From the NCBI RefSeq assembly GCF_007558815.1, contig NZ_VLTJ01000017.1, positions 1-33,749 on the forward strand: a DNA stretch of 33,749 bases. The letters are read 5' to 3'. This stretch comes from Verticiella sediminum. Lineage in GTDB: Bacteria; Pseudomonadota; Gammaproteobacteria; Burkholderiales; Burkholderiaceae_B. This document shows positions 8,103-15,370 of this stretch, in pieces. Numbering within the stretch: position 1 is the first letter of the stretch; each line of letters starts with the position of its first letter. The translations under genes and the position numbers were made by a program. The notes beneath the pieces were generated by a model. That model searched no databases. It saw only the letters and a program-made list of their open reading frames with translations, and was not told the origin of the DNA.

Positions 8103-9455
8103 CTAAGGAGAGCACGGCGGGGAACACAGCAGCCGGAGGTCTTCGAGGTTCGACAGGCGCTCGTGCAGGGACGCCGCAGCCGCTTCGGGCAGGGCGCGGG
8201 CGGCACAGCTCATGAACTTCGTGCGGATCTCCTCGTGCGAGAGCGGTGCGCCGGCCGCGCCGCGCGCGAGGGCCACGGGCGAGCTCCGCAGGGTTCGCCC
8301 GTCCGGCAGTTCCACGCTCACCTGGTCGTGTGGCGCATAGCCGGTCGCCGGGTCTTCCCTCGGGTCGAAGACCAGCCTCACGCGCTCGAACAGGCCCTGG
8401 ATGTCCGGCCTGCGCACGAAGCGGTCATCGAGCTCGTCCAGGCCGACCCGCCCGGCCGTCAGCGCGCAGGCCATGGCGAACTCAATGCTGAATTTCGCCT
8501 CCAGCCCGGTCGTGGGATGGGCATTGCGCAGCACCTTCGCGTTGCGGCGGCTCATGGAAACGACGATGCCGGCGACCTGGGCCGGGTCCAGGGACGGATG
8601 AGCCTGTTTGAGCTCCAGCATGGCGTCGATGGGGCGGTGCGTGCAGTAGCAGGTCGGGTACTTCTTGATGTTCAGGCCGATCTCGACGATGCGCCAGCGC
8701 TGGCCCACTGTCACGGGTTCGCCGACATTCACCGCGCCGGCAGGCGATACGGCGGCGAGAAAACCCTGCGGATGTTCCAGCGCATCGGTCGATGCGGTCA
8801 TGCCGGCGGCGGCGAGCCGCGCGGCGAGCACCCCCGCGTGCGCGGCCCGGCCGGCATGCAAGGGCTTGGCCATCGATCCGAAGTTGGCCGTGATGCCGGC
8901 GCTTTGCGAGGCGCCCAGCGACAGGGCCGCGGCGGTCGCGCCGGCGTCCAGCCGGCGCAGGCGCGCGCACGCGGCAGCCGCCGCGATCGAGCCGAAGATT
9001 CCGGTCGGATGCCAGCCCTTCGTATGGTATTGGCCGGTTTCGCGTTGCATGAGGTCGGCCCAGGCTTCGAAGCCCGCCACGTACGCGCACAGCATGTCGC
9101 GACCGGACGCTCGCAGATGTTCGGCCTCGGCGACGATGGCCGGGACCAGCACGGCGCTGGGATGCGCGGACAGGGCAGTGTCGTCGAAATCCAGTGCGTG
9201 CGTCGCGACGGCGTTGATCCAGGCGGCCTCGGGCGCGCGGGCCTTGTCCGGCCCCCAGAAAAGCGAGGCGTCGCCCGCAGCGGGGGATAGCGTTTGAGCG
9301 AGTATCGAGACACATGGCTCGTCCTTGCCGGCCAGCATGACGCCGATGGCATCGATGAAGCCGCGTTTCGCGATCTCGATGCCTGCGCGGGGAATCCGTT
9401 CGTAGGTCAAGCCGGAGGTCGCGGCGGCGAGGTCGCGAGTCAGAGCGGCTTTCAT
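8103..9455 (-). CDS. MmgE/PrpD family protein
   Basis: A 450-residue member of the family that includes 2-methylcitrate dehydratase PrpD and cis-aconitate decarboxylase. Family features are the ALDFDDTALSAHPSAVLVPAI segment (about residues 87-107), the GWHPTGIFGSIAAAAA stretch near 146-161, SAGITANFGSMAKPLHAGRAAHAG near 185-208, and KKYPTCYCTHRPIDAM near 265-280. The ATG at 9455 overlaps the stop of the preceding hydratase gene by 4 bases (ATGA), implying translational coupling. Family members dehydrate or decarboxylate small tricarboxylates. Beside a CaiB transferase and a hydratase it could generate, or isomerise to, an itaconate- or aconitate-like acid, but this is inference. It is not part of a prp methylcitrate operon, since no prpB/prpC genes are nearby. 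Confidence 0.9.
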   Translation of the reverse strand: MKAALTRDLAAATSGLTYERIPRAGIEIAKRGFIDAIGVMLAGKDEPCVSILAQTLSPAAGDASLFWGPDKARAPEAAWINAVATHALDFDDTALSAHPSAVLVPAIVAEAEHLRASGRDMLCAYVAGFEAWADLMQRETGQYHTKGWHPTGIFGSIAAAAACARLRRLDAGATAAALSLGASQSAGITANFGSMAKPLHAGRAAHAGVLAARLAAAGMTASTDALEHPQGFLAAVSPAGAVNVGEPVTVGQRWRIVEIGLNIKKYPTCYCTHRPIDAMLELKQAHPSLDPAQVAGIVVSMSRRNAKVLRNAHPTTGLEAKFSIEFAMACALTAGRVGLDELDDRFVRRPDIQGLFERVRLVFDPREDPATGYAPHDQVSVELPDGRTLRSSPVALARGAAGAPLSHEEIRTKFMSCAARALPEAAAASLHERLSNLEDLRLLCSPPCSP

Positions 9456-9922
9456 GCGGCCCCCGCCGGCGCCACGAACGGATACGGCACGGGAGGGCCG
9501 CCGCGGTAGGCCAGCGCAACGACGGCGGCGCCGGGTGTCGACTCCTCGCCGTTTTCGTTGCGCAGGCCGATATCCAGGTGTACCAGTCCGAACTCGGCGC
9601 AGCGGGACGTGGCCGTGACGCGCCCCCAAGCCTGCAACGTCTCGTTCACGAGATTCTTGGCGCGGAACTGGAAGCGGATCTTCCATAGCCAACCGTCGGG
9701 CTCGGCCCAGTCCCGCAGCAACTGGACCAGAAACTGCTGCTTCAGAGAACCGTTGATCAGAACGCCGGGCAGCTTGTCGTGCTGCACGGCGAAAAGGTGG
9801 TCGTAGTGGATGCGGTGCCAGTTCTCCATGGAGGCGGACCAGCGCATCAGGTGCACGGCCCCCAGCGGGCCTTTGGTCAAGGGGGCCAGTTCCAGCCCGG
9901 GATGCACGTCTTCGTAGTTCAC
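9452..9922 (-). CDS. MaoC/HTD2-like hydratase, C-terminal hot-dog half (catalytic half of a split enzyme)
   Basis: A 156-residue single hot-dog domain protein. The segment ENWHRIHYD (about residues 33-41) followed by LPGVLINGSLKQQ matches the HRIHYD signature of HTD2/mesaconyl-C4-CoA-hydratase-type enzymes rather than the GDxNPLHxD of standard MaoC. It starts with GTG at 9922, with GGAG about 7 bases upstream. That GTG overlaps the stop of the gene for the N-terminal half (GTGA), and its own stop overlaps the ATG of the PrpD-like gene. In many relatives both hot-dog domains are one about 280-residue protein; here they are two coupled genes. Probable reaction: hydration of an enoyl-CoA, perhaps with a branched carboxylated acyl group. 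Confidence 0.82.
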   Translation of the reverse strand: MNYEDVHPGLELAPLTKGPLGAVHLMRWSASMENWHRIHYDHLFAVQHDKLPGVLINGSLKQQFLVQLLRDWAEPDGWLWKIRFQFRAKNLVNETLQAWGRVTATSRCAEFGLVHLDIGLRNENGEESTPGAAVVALAYRGGPPVPYPFVAPAGAA

Positions 9923-10446
9923 TTGCGGCTCCAAAGGTAGGTGCGCTTGACGCGAAGCAGCAGCTCGCCTGCCGCCGTGCTGTAGTCGTTCTCCACAATC
10001 ACCACGACCATGGGGCCCTTGCGGCCTTCCTTTTCGCGGATGTCCGCGTAGCGCGACCGCGTGCAGACCTGTTCGCCATGGCGGGCGTATCGATAAAGCT
10101 CGATCTCGGCGCCGCCGTTGAGCACGCCATAGCCGTGCAGCGGCGCCAGGGAAGGCAGCCCGTTCGAGCCGGCCGTCACGCTCCCGTCGTAATGAGGGTC
10201 CTGCGCGCGCATCTGCACCGGGTCCGGCGCCCCGAACGCTCGGCGGAACATCAGCGACGGAAACAGCGGCGGCGCCACGGGCGTTGCATATCGGCACGGC
10301 GCGTTGTCGTCGGCGTACGCGCGGTTCTCGTCCATGGTCGCCTGTGCGTGGCGCCGCACCGCGCCGGCTTCCACCGGATCGCAGGCCATGGTGATCTCGC
10401 TCTGAAGCCCGATGTAAGGCGCCAGTTGTTGCATGAGCGTGTTCAC
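9919..10446 (-). CDS. FAS1-like/MaoC N-terminal hot-dog half of a split hydratase
   Basis: A 175-residue protein resembling the N-terminal, noncatalytic FAS1-like dehydratase domain. PVAPPLFPSLMFRRAFGAPDPVQM and LHGYGVLNGGAEIELYRYARHGEQVCTRSRYADIREKEGRKGPMVVVIVENDYS are typical of this domain. GTG at 10446 is preferred as start because AGGAGAG lies 7-8 bases before it; an ATG four codons downstream is the alternative. It is translationally coupled (GTGA) to the catalytic half, so the products very likely form one heteromeric hydratase. A long inverted repeat separates it from the upstream lyase gene. Confidence 0.82.
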   Translation of the reverse strand: MNTLMQQLAPYIGLQSEITMACDPVEAGAVRRHAQATMDENRAYADDNAPCRYATPVAPPLFPSLMFRRAFGAPDPVQMRAQDPHYDGSVTAGSNGLPSLAPLHGYGVLNGGAEIELYRYARHGEQVCTRSRYADIREKEGRKGPMVVVIVENDYSTAAGELLLRVKRTYLWSRK

Positions 10447-10490
10447 GGATGTGCTCTCCTGTCGCCGCGCGACATCCTCCCCGAGGGAGG

Positions 10491-10525
10491 GAGCGCCCCC
10501 TTCGGGCGGCCGGGCGGGGGCGCTC
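10491..10525. repeat. 10-bp perfect inverted repeat inside the operon
   Basis: GAGCGCCCCC (10491-10500) and GGGGGCGCTC (10516-10525) form a perfect 10-bp stem around a 15-base loop. The second arm overlaps the last codon of the lyase gene. On the minus-strand mRNA it lies between the lyase stop and the hydratase start. There is no U-tract, so it looks more like a stabilising or REP-like hairpin than a terminator. CCCTTCGGG lies at the edge of the first arm and its loop. Confidence 0.6.
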
Positions 10526-11489
10526 ATGCGGCCTCCCGTCGGGCTTGACGATATTTGCGCAGGGTGCCGCCGGTCTTCACGCTGCCCGGCAGGGGATGTC
10601 CGACGATGTCTTCGGCCAGTGCGGCCGCCTCGATCAGGCGATCGAGATCGATGCCCGTATGGATTCCCATCTCGTCGCACAGGAAGACGAGGTCCTCCGT
10701 GCAGACATTGCCGGCTGCGCCACGGTGGCCGGCAAACGGACACCCGCCCAGTCCGGCGACGGCGGCGTCGAACATGTCGACGCCCATTTGCAGGCCGGCG
10801 TAGGCATTGGCGATGCCCATGCCGCGCGTATCGTGCAGGTGCAGGGACAGCCGGAGGTCCGGGTAGCGGTTGCGCACTTCGCCGACCACGCGCTGAATCG
10901 ATGCCGGCGTGGCCCATGCCATGGTGTCGGCCAGACTCACGTAGTCGAGCGCCGTTTCGGCTTCCTGCGCCAGTGCCAGCAGTTGGCCGACCATATCGAC
11001 CACCCGCGATACCGGAATGTCGCCCTCGAAGTTGCAGCCGAACGCCGCCATCAGTCCGCCACGGCGAACCGGCACGTCGTTGTTCCGGTACATCTGCAGT
11101 ATCTTGCGTTGCGCTTCGTGGTTCTGCTCGGGCGTGCGCTTCTGGTTGCGCATCAGAAAGCCCGGCGAAGGGCACAGGCCGATGGTGCCGAACACGTCCA
11201 GCTTGCGGCTCGCCAGCGCGCGCAGCAGTCCGCGCTCGTTGAGCCAGAGCGCGGTGTAGGAAACCCCTGGTCTGCGTTCGATGCCCGCCACGACGGCATC
11301 GGCGTCCGCCATGCCCGGGACGTTGGCGGGCGGCACGAAGGATACGGTCTGGATCTGGCGCAGCCCGGTGCTCGCAAGGGCGTCGATGAGGTCTATCTTG
11401 CGGGAAGTCGGAATGGGACCGGGTTCGATCTGGAAGCCTTCACGGGGGCCTTCCTCGTTGATGGTGACAGCCTTGGGAAAATCGGACAT
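10524..11489 (-). CDS. HMG-CoA lyase-like enzyme (DRE-TIM barrel)
   Basis: A 321-residue protein of the HMGL-like family, which cleaves 3-hydroxy-3-methylacyl-CoA esters to acetyl-CoA plus a keto acid. The metal-binding histidines are in LSLHLHDTRG (His217, His219). The active-site cysteine loop is GGCPFAGHRGAAGNVCTED, with Cys250 and Asn261. The N-terminal signature, VGPRDGLQ in true HMG-CoA lyase, reads EGPREGFQ here, so the catalytic Arg is kept (Arg16) but the metal-ligand Asp is Glu17. This marks a subfamily with a possibly different substrate. The ATG at 11489 is chosen because GGAGAAAGAA precedes it. With the hydratase genes downstream, cleavage of a citramalyl-CoA-like tertiary alcohol is plausible but unproven. 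Confidence 0.9.
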   Translation of the reverse strand: MSDFPKAVTINEEGPREGFQIEPGPIPTSRKIDLIDALASTGLRQIQTVSFVPPANVPGMADADAVVAGIERRPGVSYTALWLNERGLLRALASRKLDVFGTIGLCPSPGFLMRNQKRTPEQNHEAQRKILQMYRNNDVPVRRGGLMAAFGCNFEGDIPVSRVVDMVGQLLALAQEAETALDYVSLADTMAWATPASIQRVVGEVRNRYPDLRLSLHLHDTRGMGIANAYAGLQMGVDMFDAAVAGLGGCPFAGHRGAAGNVCTEDLVFLCDEMGIHTGIDLDRLIEAAALAEDIVGHPLPGSVKTGGTLRKYRQARREAA

Positions 11490-11541
11490 TTCTTTCTCCG
11501 GATATCGGCGTGCCGGCAGGAGCGTCATGGGCGCGTTGCGC

Positions 11542-12561
11542 CTATTCGAGCTTCAACCCCGATTCTTTGATCAGCGTTGCCCAGACTTGAATCTCGCGTT
11601 CGATCTTGCCTTTGAACTCAGCCGGTTTATCGCCGACCGGCTCGAGGCCCTGGGCGTTGAGCCAGGTCTTGTTGGCGGGCTCGGATGCGGACGCGCCGAG
11701 CGTCGCCGCCAGTTCTTCCACGATGTCCTGCGGCGTGCCGGCGGGAGCCGATAGCCCATACCAGACGCTCGTGTCGTAACCCGGAACGCCCGCTGCATCG
11801 AGGGAGGGAAGTTCGGGCCACAGGGATGTGCGGCTCTTGGTGGAGACAGCCAGAGCGCGCACTCTCCCGTCAAGGCCCAGCGGCTTGGCCGTGGCCAGCG
11901 GGTTCATCATCATCTCGGTTTCGCCCGAGGCCACGGCGTTGAGCGACGGCGCCCCTCCCTTGTAGGGTATGTGCATGACGTTGATGCCGGCCATCGACTT
12001 GAACAGTTCCATGGAAAGGTGAACTGACGTCCCGATCCCGGACGATGCATAGTTGTACTTGCCGGGGGCGGCCTTGCAGTACTCGATCAATTCGGCGACG
12101 GAGTTCACGGGCACGCGAGGATTCACCAGCAGGGCGAACGCGCCCTCGGCCACCATGGCTACCGGTACGAGGTCTCTCTGGGCGTTGTAAGGGAGTTTTT
12201 TCTGCGCCGCTGCTTCCACTGCGATCGTGCCGGTATGCACCAGCAAGGTGTTTCCGTCGGCAGGCGATCTGACCACGGCCTCGGTACCCAGCGATGCGCC
12301 TGCGCCTCCTTTGTTCTCCACGATGACGGGGCGGCCCAGTCGCTCGTTCAGCCAGCGCCCGGCAGCGCGGCCCACGATGTCGGCAGAGCCACCCGGTTCA
12401 TAGGGGACGACTAGCCGCAATGGGGTGTTCGATCGGGCAAAGGGAGCATACGAGCCGGCTCCCAGCGCAGCGCCTGCGGCCGCTGCCAGAAGGACGCGGC
12501 GGCGACGTACATCTACAGTCGGCGTGACCAGCCGATCTTGGCGTTTGGTGGCGTGTCTCAT
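11542..12561 (-). CDS. Bug/TctC-family periplasmic solute-binding protein
   Basis: A 339-residue tripartite tricarboxylate transporter receptor. The family core is PLRLVVPYEPGGSADIVGRAAGRWLNERLGRPVIVENKGGAGASLG (about residues 47-92), then GKYNYASSGIGTSVHLSMELF and MHIPYKGGAPSLNAVASGE. The N-terminus is long and carries RRRRVLLAAAAGAALGAG (about 19-36), a twin-arginine-like signal, unusual for this family. It would bind the pathway carboxylate in the periplasm. No TctA/TctB membrane genes are in the window, so it is an orphan receptor, the common situation in Bordetella-type genomes. Its place inside the catabolic operon ties its ligand to the pathway substrate. The start is the ATG at 12561; ribosome binding site weak. 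Confidence 0.93.
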   Translation of the reverse strand: MRHATKRQDRLVTPTVDVRRRRVLLAAAAGAALGAGSYAPFARSNTPLRLVVPYEPGGSADIVGRAAGRWLNERLGRPVIVENKGGAGASLGTEAVVRSPADGNTLLVHTGTIAVEAAAQKKLPYNAQRDLVPVAMVAEGAFALLVNPRVPVNSVAELIEYCKAAPGKYNYASSGIGTSVHLSMELFKSMAGINVMHIPYKGGAPSLNAVASGETEMMMNPLATAKPLGLDGRVRALAVSTKSRTSLWPELPSLDAAGVPGYDTSVWYGLSAPAGTPQDIVEELAATLGASASEPANKTWLNAQGLEPVGDKPAEFKGKIEREIQVWATLIKESGLKLE

Positions 12562-12583
12562 GTCGTTTTTCTGTTCCGGCGGG

Positions 12584-15214
12584 TTATTGGTCGAAGGCGG
12601 ATGCCACGATGGCTGCCTGGTGTGTCGAATGGCGTTCGTGAAAGCTCCCTGCCGGCGAAGCCGATTCGGGGCGTCCTCGGTAGCCGACCGAGGCTTGGCG
12701 AACGCCGCTGGCTCTTGCCAACGCTTCTAGCCGCCTGTCGAGCCAATGCCAGGCGCCCATGTTTTCCGGTTCCTCCTGTACCCAGATCAGGGCGGCGTCC
12801 GGAACCGTCCTGAGGAACGCTGAAAGTTCCGCGGCGGGAAGAGGATAGAGCTGCTCGAGCCGAACGATGGCGGTGCAGCGGTCGTTGCGGTTCTGCCTTT
12901 CGCGTTCGAGCTCATAAGCCAGCTTTCCGCAGCAGAACAGCACGCGCTCGATGCCGCGTTGCTGAGGTTCCGGCAGGCTGATATGCAGCGGCCGAAAGCT
13001 CGTGCCGGACGCGAAGTCCGGCAATGCCGAGACGGCTGCCGGCAGCCGTAGCAGGGTCTTCGGGGCAAACACGACGAGTGGCTTGCGAACCGGGTCGTGC
13101 GCCTGCCGGCGCAGCAGGTGGAAATAGTTCGCGGGGGTCGTCGGAATGGCTATGCGCAGATTCTCTTGCGCGGCCAGTTGCAGAAAGCGTTCGATCCGGG
13201 CGGAGGAGTGTTCGGGGCCCTGGCCCTCCAGGCCGTGCGGGAGCAGCATGACCAGAGACGAGCATTGTCCCCACTTTTCCTCGCCGCTTGCGATGAACTG
13301 GTCGATCATGATCTGCGCCCCGTTGGCGAAATCGCCGAACTGGGCCTCCCAGATGGTCAATGCCTTGCCGTTGCCCAGGCTGTAGCCGTACTCGTAGCCC
13401 AGCACCGCGTACTCGGACAGCGGGCTGTTGATGACATGGAACGTCCCCTGCGCCGCCGGCAGATGCTGCAGGCTGACGTGGCGCGTTCCGTTCCGGACGT
13501 CGGTCAGCGCGAAATGTCTGTGGGAGAAAGCGCCCCGCACGACGTCCTGGCCGCTGAGGCGTATGGGAATTCCCTCCGCGAGCAAGCTGGCGAACGCCAA
13601 CGCTTCGCCGACCGCCCAGACGACGCCCTTGGCGGTTTCGCCCCGTTGACGGACCAGGCGCGCGAGCTTGGATTCGATGGCGATATTGGCGGGAACCGCC
13701 GCCAGGTGCCCGAGGAACGCACGCAGATCGTTCCCGGCGACGCCGGGTATGTCTGCCCGTGCAGCCTGTTGCGTTTCAGGTTGTCCGCCGACGCAGGAAG
13801 GCCGCCACGTAGCCGCACGCGCATAGGCAGCGTCGAGTTCCCTCTGATAGGTGTTGGCGAGCGCCTGAGGCTCGGACGTAGACAGGATGCCGCCGGCCAG
13901 CAGCTTCTTCTCGTATTGCTGCAAGGCGGTGGGTCTGGCATCGATTCGTTGATAGAGCCGGGGCTGGGTGTAGCGGGGCTCGTCGATCTCGTTGTGCCCA
14001 TTGCGCCGATAGCAGACAAGATCGACGACGGCATCGCGCCCGTGAGCGGCACGGAATCCACTGGCCAGGTCGGCCGCCCGAATGACCGCCTCCACGTCAT
14101 CGCCGTTGGCATGGACGATGAGGCTGTCGACAGCCTTCCAGGCGCCGGTGCAGTAGCGCGAACTGCGGGCTTCGTCGGGCTCCGTGGTAAAGCCGAGCTG
14201 GTTGTTGACGACGACGTGTAGCGTGCCGCCGGTGCAGAAGCCGGGAGGCATGCCCAACTGCAGCATTTCGGCTACGACACCCTGGCCGGCTGCGGCCGCG
14301 TCCGTGTGCAGGACGATACCCAGAACCTTGTTGCGGTGCGCCGCGGCAAGCAGGTCCTGGCGAGCACGGACATGTCCGAGAACGACCGTGTTGACTGCCT
14401 CGAGGTGGGACGGGTTGGGCAGCATCGTGACGCGCAGCCCGGTGTCTTGGAGGGTCGCTTCGAGGCCGAGATGGTAGGCAACATCGGCGCAGCTCTCCTG
14501 GCGCTGCGCGAAGGGAAAGGCACCCTTGAACTGAGCAAACAGTGCATCCAGCGGCTTGCCCAGGACGTTCGCCATCAGGTTCAGCCGTCCGCGATGCATG
14601 GTCCCGATGATCACTGCGTCCACGCCATCATCGGCGGCATTGCGCAGCAGGCGATCCATAAGCGGAATCAGCGCTTCGGCGCCCTCGGCGCCGAAGCGCT
14701 TCTTGCCGGGGAATTTCCGCGCAAGAAAGCGTTCGAACTGGTCGGCCCGCAGCAGCTTCTCGTACGCGCGCAGGAGCGTGGCCGGGTCCACCGGTCCGGC
14801 GGACTCCACCGCGTGCCATATCCATTCGGCGATCTCGTCGCTTTCCATATGTGCCGATTCGATGCCCAGCGATCCGCAGTAGACGGCCTTTGCGGCGGCG
14901 ACGCACGGCATGTCGACCGCCGCGATCCTGCCATGTTGCGCCGCATCGGCGGGGGTTGCGGAGGGTGCGTTCGTCAATGGATCGATGGCCGCCGATCGAT
15001 GGCCGGAGCGACGCAAGCGCTCGACATGCCGGCTTGCCCCTTGCCCGCTTGCCTCGTCGGTGCCGACCAGTTCGTCGACCAACTGGAAAACATGATTCCA
15101 GCTAGCGTGCACGGAGGCGGGGTCCGAGCGATACCGCTGATAGATGTCTTCCAGGAACGGAACCGCGGCTGCCTGGATGGCGCTGCCTGCGGGCATGGAT
15201 CGGCTGATCGACAT
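12584..15214 (-). CDS. 2-oxoglutarate/2-oxoadipate dehydrogenase E1-like protein
   Basis: An 876-residue thiamine-diphosphate E1 component of the SucA/DHTKD1 type. The N-terminal E2-contact motif is FLEDIYQRYRSDPASVHASW (20-39). HRGRLN (207-212), HTDAAAAGQGVV (303-314), VVVNNQLGFTT (334-344) and CYRRNGHNEIDEP (401-413) carry the cofactor and active-site positions, including the Asp and Asn that bind Mg-ThDP. Compared from memory with E. coli SucA (933 residues), several residues (NNQLG, HANGDD, LVCYR, EIDEPRYT, LLAGGI) look closer to DHTKD1, the 2-oxoadipate E1. That call is tentative. No E2 or E3 gene is nearby, so it must borrow them from elsewhere. First gene of the catabolic operon, it likely oxidises the 2-oxoacid the pathway makes. 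Confidence 0.88.
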   Translation of the reverse strand: MSISRSMPAGSAIQAAAVPFLEDIYQRYRSDPASVHASWNHVFQLVDELVGTDEASGQGASRHVERLRRSGHRSAAIDPLTNAPSATPADAAQHGRIAAVDMPCVAAAKAVYCGSLGIESAHMESDEIAEWIWHAVESAGPVDPATLLRAYEKLLRADQFERFLARKFPGKKRFGAEGAEALIPLMDRLLRNAADDGVDAVIIGTMHRGRLNLMANVLGKPLDALFAQFKGAFPFAQRQESCADVAYHLGLEATLQDTGLRVTMLPNPSHLEAVNTVVLGHVRARQDLLAAAHRNKVLGIVLHTDAAAAGQGVVAEMLQLGMPPGFCTGGTLHVVVNNQLGFTTEPDEARSSRYCTGAWKAVDSLIVHANGDDVEAVIRAADLASGFRAAHGRDAVVDLVCYRRNGHNEIDEPRYTQPRLYQRIDARPTALQQYEKKLLAGGILSTSEPQALANTYQRELDAAYARAATWRPSCVGGQPETQQAARADIPGVAGNDLRAFLGHLAAVPANIAIESKLARLVRQRGETAKGVVWAVGEALAFASLLAEGIPIRLSGQDVVRGAFSHRHFALTDVRNGTRHVSLQHLPAAQGTFHVINSPLSEYAVLGYEYGYSLGNGKALTIWEAQFGDFANGAQIMIDQFIASGEEKWGQCSSLVMLLPHGLEGQGPEHSSARIERFLQLAAQENLRIAIPTTPANYFHLLRRQAHDPVRKPLVVFAPKTLLRLPAAVSALPDFASGTSFRPLHISLPEPQQRGIERVLFCCGKLAYELERERQNRNDRCTAIVRLEQLYPLPAAELSAFLRTVPDAALIWVQEEPENMGAWHWLDRRLEALARASGVRQASVGYRGRPESASPAGSFHERHSTHQAAIVASAFDQ

Positions 15215-15310
15215 CGGGAAGGGTTCCTCTCTTGAGCGGCGTCGGGGGGTCCGAAGTGACGTAAGATTAGTGGCGACGCTGGTCAGCGGACGCTTGCGTA
15301 GCGGCTATCA

Positions 15311-15324
15311 GCTATGTCCATAGC
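15311..15324. promoter_or_regulatory. Palindrome in the divergent E1/LysR promoter region
   Basis: GCTATG-TC-CATAGC is a perfect 6-2-6 inverted repeat in the 156-base gap between the divergent E1 and LysR genes. It is well placed to be the binding site of the LysR protein encoded at 15371. The stretch 15264-15269 reads TAATCT on the minus strand and could be a -10 for the operon. Confidence 0.4.
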
Positions 15325-15370
15325 GCATACCGCCAGCGGTTGGTCTTTTGCGGGATTCCCTCTGATCGTT

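Noticed and set aside
7773-9290. A 505-codon plus-strand open frame.
   Set aside because: It is antisense to the CoA-transferase and PrpD-like genes; low-complexity His/Gln/Arg composition typical of a shadow.
8103-9455. Calling the PrpD-like gene 2-methylcitrate dehydratase of propionate metabolism.
   Set aside because: No prpB, prpC or acnD neighbours; the context is a CoA-transferase/hydratase/lyase operon.
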